This document shows, in pieces, positions 55,120-62,974 of a stretch of 64,000 bases of DNA (within the stretch, counting starts at the first letter, position 1; each line of letters opens with the position of its first letter). The position numbers and the translations under genes are program-made. The DNA comes from Pseudomonas haemolytica (lineage in GTDB: Bacteria > Pseudomonadota > Gammaproteobacteria > Pseudomonadales > Pseudomonadaceae). Under the pieces are notes generated by a model that had not been told where the DNA came from, did not search any database, and was given only the letters and a program-made list of their open reading frames with translations. The stretch lies in the NCBI RefSeq assembly GCF_009659625.1, contig NZ_VOIW01000004.1:186001-250000 (forward strand). The letters run 5' to 3'.

Positions 55120-55580
55120 AGGAGTGACGCCCTGGCTTTGTTTTTATGTAGCGACGGTCATTTGGACAGCCACCCGTGGATTACCGGATAGACGAGCCTG
55201 CGTGCCGCGCATTTATGACTGGCGTTTCCCCAGGAAAGCCGCCAGCCGATGAACCAAACCGTAGAGGTGGTTGCACCTTGGTTCGCGAATGCTATTCAAC
55301 AAAGCAAATAAGGTGCAACCAGTTTCTTGCGAATAAGTTGCACCCAAGTGTGTTTTTGGACAAACACCCTGTTTTTGCTCCTTTTCGGAGCAAGAACAGC
55401 CGATCTCAGAAGCAAATGCACCAAGGCAGCGCGGATTCCGTCGAGGGCCAATTTTTTTCCGATCAACCGTCGAAAATTTCCTGAACAAAAGGGTTGCACC
55501 CGGTTGCACCTGCGCATGGGCAAAGCTAATCTTGCCGCCAGCAGATGCCACTCGGTAGTGGCACCCATGAGGATAAAAAG
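55120..55580. promoter_or_regulatory. putP-putA regulatory region with five GTTGCACC sites
   Basis: The 461-bp divergent region is AT-richer than the flanks. It holds GTTGCACC at 55270-55277, 55337-55344, 55493-55500 and 55503-55510 and its complement GGTGCAAC at 55312-55319. GTTGCA is the core bound by the ribbon-helix-helix domain of E. coli PutA. Three sites lie nearer putP and a tandem pair with 10-bp spacing lies nearer putA. Confidence 0.8.
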
Positions 55581-58500
55581 ATGGCAACGACCACCCTTGG
55601 GGTCAAACTCGACGACCCGACCCGCGAACGCCTGAAGGCTGCCGCGACCTCCATTGATCGCACGCCGCACTGGCTGATCAAGCAGGCGATTTTCAATTAC
55701 CTGGAGAAACTCGAGGGTGGTGCAACCCTGTCCGAGCTCAATGGCTTGAGCAGCAAGGACGCCGAAGACGCTGGCGAAATCCAGGCCGACCACGCCCACC
55801 AGTGCTTCCTGGAGTTCGCCGAGAGCATCCTGCCGCAATCGGTACTGCGCGCCTCGATCACCGCCGCTTACCGCCGCCCAGAGCCGGAAGTGGTGCCAAT
55901 GCTGATCGAGCAGGCGCGCCTGCCGGTTGAAATGGCCGAAGCCACCAACAAGCTCGCCGCCTCGATTGCCGAAAAACTGCGCAACCAGAAGAGCGCCGGT
56001 GGCCGTGCCGGTATCGTCCAGGGCCTGCTGCAAGAATTCTCCCTGTCGTCCCAGGAAGGCGTGGCACTGATGTGCCTGGCCGAAGCGCTGCTGCGCATCC
56101 CGGACAAAGGCACCCGTGACGCGCTGATCCGCGACAAGATCAGTACCGGTAACTGGCAGCCACACCTGGGCAACAGCCCCTCGCTGTTCGTCAACGCTGC
56201 CACCTGGGGCCTGCTGCTGACCGGCAAACTGGTCGCCACCCATAACGAAGCAGGCTTGACCTCGTCCCTGAGCCGCATCATCGGCAAAAGCGGCGAGCCG
56301 ATGATCCGCAAGGGCGTCGACATGGCCATGCGCTTGATGGGCGAGCAGTTCGTCACCGGCGAAACCATCGCCGAAGCCTTGGCCAATGCGAGCAAATTCG
56401 AAGCCAAGGGCTTCCGCTATTCCTACGACATGCTCGGTGAAGCCGCACTCACCGAACACGATGCGCAGAAGTACCTGGCCTCGTACGAACAAGCCATTCA
56501 CTCAATCGGCAAAGCCTCCCACGGTCGTGGGATCTATGAAGGCCCGGGCATCTCCATCAAGCTCTCCGCCTTGCATCCGCGCTACAGCCGTGCGCAGTAC
56601 GAACGCGTGATGGATGAACTGTACCCGCGCTTGCTGTCGCTGACCTTGCTGGCCAAGCAATACGACATCGGCCTGAACATCGACGCTGAAGAGGCCGACC
56701 GCCTGGAGCTGTCCCTGGACCTGCTCGAGCGCCTGTGCTTCGAGCCACAATTGACCGGCTGGAACGGCATCGGCTTTGTGATCCAGGCCTACCAGAAGCG
56801 TTGCCCGTATGTGATCGACTACGTCATCGACCTGGCCCGCCGCAGCCGCCATCGCCTGATGATCCGCCTGGTAAAAGGTGCGTACTGGGACAGCGAGATC
56901 AAGCGCGCCCAGGTCGAGGGCCTGGAAGGCTACCCGGTCTACACCCGCAAGGTGTACACCGACGTTTCCTACATCGCCTGTGCACGCAAACTGCTGTCGG
57001 TGCCGGAAGCCATCTACCCGCAGTTCGCCACGCACAACGCCCACACCCTGTCGGCCATCTACCATATCGCCGGCCAGAACTATTACCCCGGCCAGTACGA
57101 GTTCCAATGCCTGCACGGCATGGGTGAACCGTTGTACGAGCAAGTGGTAGGCAAGGTCTCCGAAGGCAAGCTGAACCGTCCGTGCCGTGTGTACGCACCG
57201 GTCGGCACCCACGAAACACTGCTGGCCTACCTGGTACGCCGCCTGCTGGAAAACGGCGCCAATACCTCGTTCGTCAACCGTATCGCCGACCAATCCATCT
57301 CGATTCAGGAGCTGGTGGCCGATCCAGTGGCCAGCATCGAACAAATGGCGACGCTGGAAGGCGGCTTCGGCCTGCCACACCCGCGTATCCCGCTGCCGCG
57401 TGACCTGTATGGCAGCGACCGCGCCAACTCGGCCGGTATCGACCTGGCCAACGAACACCGCCTGGCGTCGCTGTCCTGCGCATTGCTGGCTACCGCGCAC
57501 AACAACTGGAAAGCCGCGCCGATGCTCGGTTGCGCCTCCAGCCAGGAAGCGGCACAACCGGTGCTGAACCCGTCCGACCTGCGTGACGTAGTCGGCCACG
57601 TACAGGAAGCCACCGTCGAAGACGTCGACAACGCAATCCAGTGCGCCATCAGCGCCGCGCCGATCTGGCAGGCCACCCCGCCCGCCGAACGCGCCGCCAT
57701 CCTGGAGCGTGCCGCCGACCTGATGGAGGGCGAGATCCAGCCGCTGATGGGCCTGCTGGCCCGTGAAGCCGGCAAGACCTTCGCCAACGCTATCGCCGAA
57801 GTGCGTGAAGCCGTGGACTTCCTGCGTTATTACGCGGTGCAGGCACGCAACGATTTCACCAACGACGCCCACCGCCCACTGGGCCCGGTGGTGTGCATCA
57901 GCCCGTGGAACTTCCCGCTCGCCATTTTCAGCGGCCAGGTCGCTGCAGCGTTGGCCGCCGGTAACCCGGTATTGGCCAAGCCTGCCGAACAAACTCCGCT
58001 GGTCGCCGCCCAAGCTGTGCGCATCCTGCTCGAGGCCGGCATTCCGGAAGGCGTGCTGCAACTGCTGCCGGGCCAGGGCGAAAGCGTTGGTGCCCGCCTG
58101 GTGGGTGATGATCGCGTCAAAGGCGTGATGTTCACCGGTTCCACCGAAGTCGCGCGCCTGTTGCAACGCAATGTCGCCGGTCGCCTGGACGCCCAGGGCC
58201 GCCCAATCCCACTGATCGCCGAAACCGGTGGCCAGAACGCAATGATCGTTGACTCGTCGGCACTCACCGAACAGGTGGTGATCGACGTGGTGTCCTCGGC
58301 CTTCGACAGCGCCGGCCAACGTTGCTCGGCCTTGCGCGTCTTGTGCCTGCAGGAAGATTCGGCAGACCGCGTGATCGAAATGCTCAAGGGCGCCATGGCT
58401 GAATGTCGCCTGGGCAATCCGGAGCGTCTGTCGGTGGATATCGGCCCGGTGATCGATGCCGAAGCCAAGGCTGGCATCGAGAAACACATCCAGGCCATGC

Positions 58501-59534
58501 GTGACAAAGGCCGTACCGTGTACCAGGTGGCGATTGCCGACGGCGAAGAGATCAAGCGCGGCACCTTCGTGACGCCAACCCTGATCGAGCTGGAAAGCTT
58601 CGACGAGCTGCAACGGGAGATCTTCGGCCCGGTGCTGCACGTGGTGCGCTACAAGCGTAAAGAAATCGACCAGTTGATCGGCCAGATCAACGCGTCGGGC
58701 TATGGCCTGACCCTGGGCGTGCACACCCGTATCGACGAGACCATCGCCAAGGTGATCGACAACGTCAATGCCGGCAACGTCTACGTCAACCGCAACATCG
58801 TGGGTGCCGTGGTCGGCGTGCAGCCATTCGGCGGCGAAGGCCTGTCGGGCACCGGCCCGAAAGCCGGTGGCCCGCTGTACCTGTACCGCCTGCTGTCGAC
58901 TCGTCCTACCGACGCGATCGAGCAATCCTTCGTACGCGGCGACAAGTTGGCTGCACCCGATGTGCGCCTGCGTGATGCCATGAGCCAACCGCTGACCGCC
59001 CTGAAAACCTGGGCCGACAGCAACAAGTTCAGTGAACTGAGCGCCCTGTGCACCCAATTCGCCGCGCAGTCCCAGAGCGGTATCACCCGCCAACTGGCCG
59101 GCCCGACCGGTGAGCGCAACAGCTATGCCATCCTGCCTCGCGAGCACGTACTGTGCCTGGCTGAAGTAGAAGGCGACCTGCTGACTCAACTGGCGGCGGT
59201 ATTGGCAGTAGGCGGTTCGGCGGTATGGCCGGAAACCGAGCTGACCAAGGCGTTGTTCCCACGCCTGCCGAAGGATGTTCAGGCGAAGATCAAGCGTGTG
59301 GCTGACTGGACCAAAGACGACGTGGTGTTCGACGCCGTCCTGCACCACGGTGATTCCGACCAACTGCGTGCGGTGTGCCAGCAAGTGGCGCAACGTGGCG
59401 GGGCGATCGTTGGGGTGCATGGGATGTCTCAGGGTGAGACGACCATTGCCCTGGAGCGCCTGGTGATCGAGCGAGCGTTGAGCGTTAACACCGCTGCGGC
59501 AGGCGGTAACGCCAGCCTGATGACTATCGGCTAA
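55581..59534 (+). CDS. putA: Trifunctional proline utilisation protein PutA
   Basis: PutA oxidises proline to glutamate and represses put genes when proline is absent. The 1317-residue protein has an N-terminal ribbon-helix-helix DNA-binding domain (TTTLGVKLDDPTRERLKAAA), an FAD proline dehydrogenase barrel (about 180-560; RLVKGAYWDSEIK) and an NAD P5C dehydrogenase (about 650-1110; WNFPLAIF, catalytic Cys915 in GQRCSA), followed by a C-terminal lid-like extension. GAGGATAAAAAG precedes the ATG. Peripheral membrane association is expected when reduced. Confidence 0.97.
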   Translation: MATTTLGVKLDDPTRERLKAAATSIDRTPHWLIKQAIFNYLEKLEGGATLSELNGLSSKDAEDAGEIQADHAHQCFLEFAESILPQSVLRASITAAYRRPEPEVVPMLIEQARLPVEMAEATNKLAASIAEKLRNQKSAGGRAGIVQGLLQEFSLSSQEGVALMCLAEALLRIPDKGTRDALIRDKISTGNWQPHLGNSPSLFVNAATWGLLLTGKLVATHNEAGLTSSLSRIIGKSGEPMIRKGVDMAMRLMGEQFVTGETIAEALANASKFEAKGFRYSYDMLGEAALTEHDAQKYLASYEQAIHSIGKASHGRGIYEGPGISIKLSALHPRYSRAQYERVMDELYPRLLSLTLLAKQYDIGLNIDAEEADRLELSLDLLERLCFEPQLTGWNGIGFVIQAYQKRCPYVIDYVIDLARRSRHRLMIRLVKGAYWDSEIKRAQVEGLEGYPVYTRKVYTDVSYIACARKLLSVPEAIYPQFATHNAHTLSAIYHIAGQNYYPGQYEFQCLHGMGEPLYEQVVGKVSEGKLNRPCRVYAPVGTHETLLAYLVRRLLENGANTSFVNRIADQSISIQELVADPVASIEQMATLEGGFGLPHPRIPLPRDLYGSDRANSAGIDLANEHRLASLSCALLATAHNNWKAAPMLGCASSQEAAQPVLNPSDLRDVVGHVQEATVEDVDNAIQCAISAAPIWQATPPAERAAILERAADLMEGEIQPLMGLLAREAGKTFANAIAEVREAVDFLRYYAVQARNDFTNDAHRPLGPVVCISPWNFPLAIFSGQVAAALAAGNPVLAKPAEQTPLVAAQAVRILLEAGIPEGVLQLLPGQGESVGARLVGDDRVKGVMFTGSTEVARLLQRNVAGRLDAQGRPIPLIAETGGQNAMIVDSSALTEQVVIDVVSSAFDSAGQRCSALRVLCLQEDSADRVIEMLKGAMAECRLGNPERLSVDIGPVIDAEAKAGIEKHIQAMRDKGRTVYQVAIADGEEIKRGTFVTPTLIELESFDELQREIFGPVLHVVRYKRKEIDQLIGQINASGYGLTLGVHTRIDETIAKVIDNVNAGNVYVNRNIVGAVVGVQPFGGEGLSGTGPKAGGPLYLYRLLSTRPTDAIEQSFVRGDKLAAPDVRLRDAMSQPLTALKTWADSNKFSELSALCTQFAAQSQSGITRQLAGPTGERNSYAILPREHVLCLAEVEGDLLTQLAAVLAVGGSAVWPETELTKALFPRLPKDVQAKIKRVADWTKDDVVFDAVLHHGDSDQLRAVCQQVAQRGGAIVGVHGMSQGETTIALERLVIERALSVNTAAAGGNASLMTIG

Positions 59535-59538
59535 AACC

Positions 59539-59627
59539 TGTGGGAGGGGGCTTGCTCCCGATAGCGTTCTGTCAGTCAGCTCATCAGTAACTGACCCACC
59601 GCTATCGGGAGCAAGCCCCCTCCCACA
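59539..59627. repeat. REPIN-type palindrome
   Basis: The arms TGTGGGAGGGGGCTTGCTCC... at 59539-59565 and their exact complement at 59601-59627 lie right after putA and before the acyl-CoA dehydrogenase gene. Confidence 0.9.
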
Positions 59628-59746
59628 TTTGATTGCATTTCAATTCCCTGCTTGCGTTTTGCCCCTCCATCACCCAGATCAATCTTGCTATCCAGCCTCT
59701 ATTCGCGCACCTAGACTCAGGCCAATTCCTCCAAAGGTAAGCCGCC

Positions 59747-61549
59747 ATGTCCGAGTCGCTGCTCAGTTCCCGCAATCTGGCTTTCGAGCTGTACGAAGTC
59801 CTCGATGCCGAGGGCCTGACCCAGCGCGAACGGTTTGCCGAACACAATCGCGAAACCTTCGATGCAGCCATCAGCACGGCGCGCAACATCGCAGAGAAGT
59901 ACTTCGCCCCCCACAACCGCAAAAATGATGAAAACGAGCCGCGCTATGAAGACGGCCAGGCGATCCTGATTCCGGAAGTCAAACCGGCCGTGGACGCCTT
60001 CCTGGAAGCAGGCTTTCTCAACGCTGCGCGCAGTTTCGAAGCCGGTGGCATGCAGTTGCCGACGCTGTTGTCGCAGGCGTGTTTCGCCCACTTTCAATCG
60101 GCCAACGCCGCATCAACGTCCTACCCGTTCCTGACCATGGGCGCCGCCAATCTAATCGAAAACTTCGGCACCGAGGAGCAGAAACAACGCTTCCTGCAAC
60201 CGATGATCGACGGGCGTTTCTTCGGCACCATGGCCCTGACCGAGCCCCATGCTGGCTCCTCTTTGTCGGATATTCGTACCCGCGCCGAACCAGCGGCTGA
60301 CGGCAGTTATCGACTCAAGGGCAACAAGATCTTCATCTCCGGTGGCGATCACTCGTTGTCGGAAAACATCGTGCACATGGTGCTGGCCAAATTGCCGGAC
60401 GCTCCCGCAGGAGTGAAGGGCATTTCGCTGTTTATCGTGCCCAAGTTCCTGGTCAATGATGACGGTAGCCTCGGTGCTCGCAACGATGTGTTGCTGGCCG
60501 GGCTGTTTCACAAGATAGGCTGGCGCGGTACCACGTCAACGGCGCTGAACTTCGGCGATAACGGTAACTGTGTTGGCTATCTAGTGGGCAAGCCCCATCA
60601 AGGTTTGAGCTGCATGTTCCAGATGATGAACGAGGCACGCATTGGCGTGGGCATGGGCGCGGTGATGCTCGGTTACGCCGGTTACCTCTACTCACTGGAC
60701 TACGCCCGGGAACGCCCTCAGGGCCGCCTGCCCGACAGTAAGGACCCAAGCACCGCACCGGTGGCGATCATCCAGCACGCCGACATCAAGCGCATGCTAT
60801 TGACCCAGAAAGCCTATGTGGAAGGCGCCTTCGACCTCGGCCTGTACGCGGCGCGGCTGTTCGACGACACCACCACCCTGCAAACCGACTCCGAGCGAAA
60901 GCAAGCCCACGAACTGCTGGACCTGCTCACGCCTATCGTCAAATCCTGGCCGTCGGAGTTCTGCCTCAAGGCCAACGAACTGGCGATCCAGATCCTCGGC
61001 GGCCACGGCTACACCCGTGAATACCCGGTGGAGCAGTACTACCGCGACAACCGCCTCAACCCGATCCATGAAGGCACCCACGGTATCCAGTCCCTGGACT
61101 TGCTCGGGCGCAAATTGGCGCAGAACGGTGGCGCCGGCTTGAAACAGCTGATTCGCTTGATCGCCGAGACAGGCGCACGGGCGCAGCAGTACCCGTCACT
61201 CACGGCGCTACGAGAGCCATTGGAGCAATTGGTCAATCGCCTGCAAAGCGTCACCATTGGCCTACTGACCGATCTCGCCCAAGGCAAGGTCAACAGCAGC
61301 CTGGCGAACTCGGCGCTGTACTTGAAAGTGTTCGGGCATACGGTGATTGGCTGGCGCTGGCTGGAACAGGCAATCCGCGCTGAAGAAGGGCTGGCCAAGG
61401 GTGACGCGACCGACGTGGCCTTCTATAAGGGCAAGCTCCAGGCCGCCCGGTACTTCCTGACGTGGGAAGTACCGGGTTGCCATCATGAACTGGCGATTCT
61501 GGAGGCACGCGACGATACGTGCCTGGGGATGCGGGATGAGTGGTTCTGA
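59747..61549 (+). CDS. Acyl-CoA dehydrogenase (PA5020-like)
   Basis: A 600-residue FAD-dependent acyl-CoA dehydrogenase of the long subgroup with an extra C-terminal domain. It shows GTMALTEPHAGSSLSDI (FAD and substrate), KIFISGGDHSL, GVGMGAVMLGYAGYLYSLDYARERPQGR and the flavin-binding AIQILGGHGYTREYPVEQYYRD. Relatives act on medium to long acyl-CoA in the cytoplasm; the chain-length preference is not readable. AAAGGT precedes the ATG. It matches PA5020 in order; beyond it the PAO1 gene order is no longer followed. Confidence 0.9.
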   Translation: MSESLLSSRNLAFELYEVLDAEGLTQRERFAEHNRETFDAAISTARNIAEKYFAPHNRKNDENEPRYEDGQAILIPEVKPAVDAFLEAGFLNAARSFEAGGMQLPTLLSQACFAHFQSANAASTSYPFLTMGAANLIENFGTEEQKQRFLQPMIDGRFFGTMALTEPHAGSSLSDIRTRAEPAADGSYRLKGNKIFISGGDHSLSENIVHMVLAKLPDAPAGVKGISLFIVPKFLVNDDGSLGARNDVLLAGLFHKIGWRGTTSTALNFGDNGNCVGYLVGKPHQGLSCMFQMMNEARIGVGMGAVMLGYAGYLYSLDYARERPQGRLPDSKDPSTAPVAIIQHADIKRMLLTQKAYVEGAFDLGLYAARLFDDTTTLQTDSERKQAHELLDLLTPIVKSWPSEFCLKANELAIQILGGHGYTREYPVEQYYRDNRLNPIHEGTHGIQSLDLLGRKLAQNGGAGLKQLIRLIAETGARAQQYPSLTALREPLEQLVNRLQSVTIGLLTDLAQGKVNSSLANSALYLKVFGHTVIGWRWLEQAIRAEEGLAKGDATDVAFYKGKLQAARYFLTWEVPGCHHELAILEARDDTCLGMRDEWF

Positions 61550-61696
61550 TCAAACTGCCCTCGCCCCCTGTCAACATTGACAGGTGGCGCCCGTTTCTGA
61601 GGGGCATAAACTCAAGCTACCTGAATCGTAGCAATGTGGTGTTTCGGGCAAACGGCAGGTGTTACCTGCTCCCAAACGCATACAAGAGTAAAGGCC

Positions 61697-62110
61697 ATGA
61701 GCGAGCAAAACCGTACGGTGGGCACCTACATTGGAACCATGCCGGAAGATATCTATATAAGACTGGGAGAGATATGGGACGACGATACAGGCCCGCAGAA
61801 GGTCACGAAAAAGATCTACACCACGCACAACAATATGAATTACGACATTCAAGTGTATGGAATTTTCCAAGGCGACCAGAAGAAAGACGCCCCTGAGAGA
61901 AAAAAAACCTCCCAGTCAGAGAGTAGCGCTCCATACGCATTACCACTGCCGCCCAACCTTAAACCGGGCACCCCTGAGGCCTTCCTGTCTATCGGGATCG
62001 GAGATATACATCGCACTGATGACGGCACACAAAGGAGAGTCGCCAACAAAGCCTTCCGTGAGCAATCTAACGGGATGATTGCAATCGAGATCATCTACGA
62101 TCCAAGCTAA
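61697..62110 (+). CDS. Hypothetical protein, AT-richer orphan gene
   Basis: A 137-residue soluble protein that I do not recognise. It lacks a signal peptide and membrane helix; a Ser/Lys/Pro-rich central linker (DAPERKKTSQSESSAPYALP) joins two short segments, the second containing SIGIGDIHRTDDGTQRRVANKAF. AGTAAAGG lies just before the ATG, which is preferred over the longer frame from 61634. Codons such as ATA and AGA, rare in the neighbours, and lower G+C suggest recent acquisition. It sits where PAO1-like order ends. Confidence 0.6.
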   Translation: MSEQNRTVGTYIGTMPEDIYIRLGEIWDDDTGPQKVTKKIYTTHNNMNYDIQVYGIFQGDQKKDAPERKKTSQSESSAPYALPLPPNLKPGTPEAFLSIGIGDIHRTDDGTQRRVANKAFREQSNGMIAIEIIYDPS

Positions 62111-62183
62111 ACGTAGTGAGAAATCGACATAAAGCGCACCATTCGGTATCCAGGCGCGCATCATGCCGGCGACACCAGGCGAT

Positions 62184-62480
62184 TCAGTCGCCCTGCCCGA
62201 TCACCTTGGAAATCACATCGACCGTGGCGCTGACTTGCTCTTGGTAACGGTCGAGTTCCTGCTGGTGCGCCTGCTGCATTTCGATCTGCTCGGCGCACAG
62301 GTTCAGCGCGGCCAATACCAATAATTTGTCACCGATCAGGGTCGGGTACTTTTTCTTGGTAACCGCCAGGGAGGCCTTGAGCATGGTCACGGCATGCATC
62401 AGGGTCTGATCTTCGCCGGCCGGTGCCTTGATCGAGTAATCCTCTCCGAGAATCGAAACGACCTTTATCCCCTCGCTCAT
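62184..62480 (-). CDS. zapA: ZapA-like cell division protein
   Basis: A 98-residue protein with the ZapA pattern: a short beta/alpha head (VVSILGEDYSIKAPAGED, then LIGDKLLVLAALNLCAEQIEMQ) and a C-terminal coiled coil (HQQELDRYQEQVSATVDVIS). ZapA crosslinks FtsZ filaments at midcell. Its ATG overlaps the upstream coiled-coil gene by 4 nt. In PAO1 zapA (PA5227) is followed by 6S RNA and fau; neither is here, so this may be a second, divergent zapA. Confidence 0.75.
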   Translation of the reverse strand: MSEGIKVVSILGEDYSIKAPAGEDQTLMHAVTMLKASLAVTKKKYPTLIGDKLLVLAALNLCAEQIEMQQAHQQELDRYQEQVSATVDVISKVIGQGD

Positions 62481-62707
62481 GCGCTGACAGGCCCTGCACT
62501 CACACGCTCAACCAGTGCCTGGATGCGTGCGGCGGTGGCGCCGTGCTTTTCTTCCTGTTCCATCAGGTTCAGTTGCAGGCTGTCGTTTTCGTCCTTGGCG
62601 CGGGCCAGTTCGGCCTTGAGGGATTCGTTGCTGCCCAGCAGCTCTTGATTCTGCTGTACGAGGTCGCTGACCAGTTGTTCCAGTTGGCTGAGGGATGCTT
62701 CTAACAT
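62477..62707 (-). CDS. Small coiled-coil protein (ZapB-like / TIGR02449-like)
   Basis: A 76-residue, almost entirely heptad-patterned protein (LSQLEQLVSDLVQQNQELLG, then SLKAELARAKDENDSLQLNL) with no other domain. A small coiled-coil gene precedes zapA in Pseudomonas and may be a functional counterpart of ZapB. The TGA overlaps the zapA ATG, so the two are made together. A role in FtsZ ring organisation is inferred from this coupling alone. Confidence 0.72.
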   Translation of the reverse strand: MLEASLSQLEQLVSDLVQQNQELLGSNESLKAELARAKDENDSLQLNLMEQEEKHGATAARIQALVERVSAGPVSA

Positions 62708-62890
62708 TTTGATTTCTCGGGCTTTTAAAAGGGCGGTGACGATAAAGAAAATTCACCTCGGATGCCAGGGTTATCCCCGGCGCGCAGCCCGATTACTCAG
62801 GGCCGGGCCGCACTTAGTGACTGCATTTACCCGATCTGGTTCCTGAATCCGCCCAACCCCTCGTCAGATGCGACAAAAACGCACGGCCCC

Positions 62891-62917
62891 TTAAGACTTT
62901 CGTCCCATGGCCGATAG
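62891..62917 (+). promoter_or_regulatory. FliA (sigma28)-type promoter for the chemoreceptor gene
   Basis: TTAAGACT, an 11-bp spacer and GCCGATAG match the sigma28 consensus (TAAAGTTT / TCAAG, N11-12, GCCGATAA) and lie about 58 bp before the chemoreceptor ATG. Confidence 0.65.
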
Positions 62918-62974
62918 CGGATGTATACCTCGTCTCATGACCGCATGGGTCGCGCTCTCCCCCAGGATTCCAGC

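Noticed and set aside
56502..59420. A 972-codon open frame antisense to putA
   Set aside because: It lies wholly inside putA on the other strand and encodes a low-complexity His/Gln/Val/Ala-rich product typical of antisense frames in G+C-rich codon usage; no domain or ribosome site.
61550..62183. 6S RNA (ssrS) expected downstream of zapA
   Set aside because: I looked for the long imperfect 6S rod and saw no matching structure in this interval; the space is taken by an unrelated gene.
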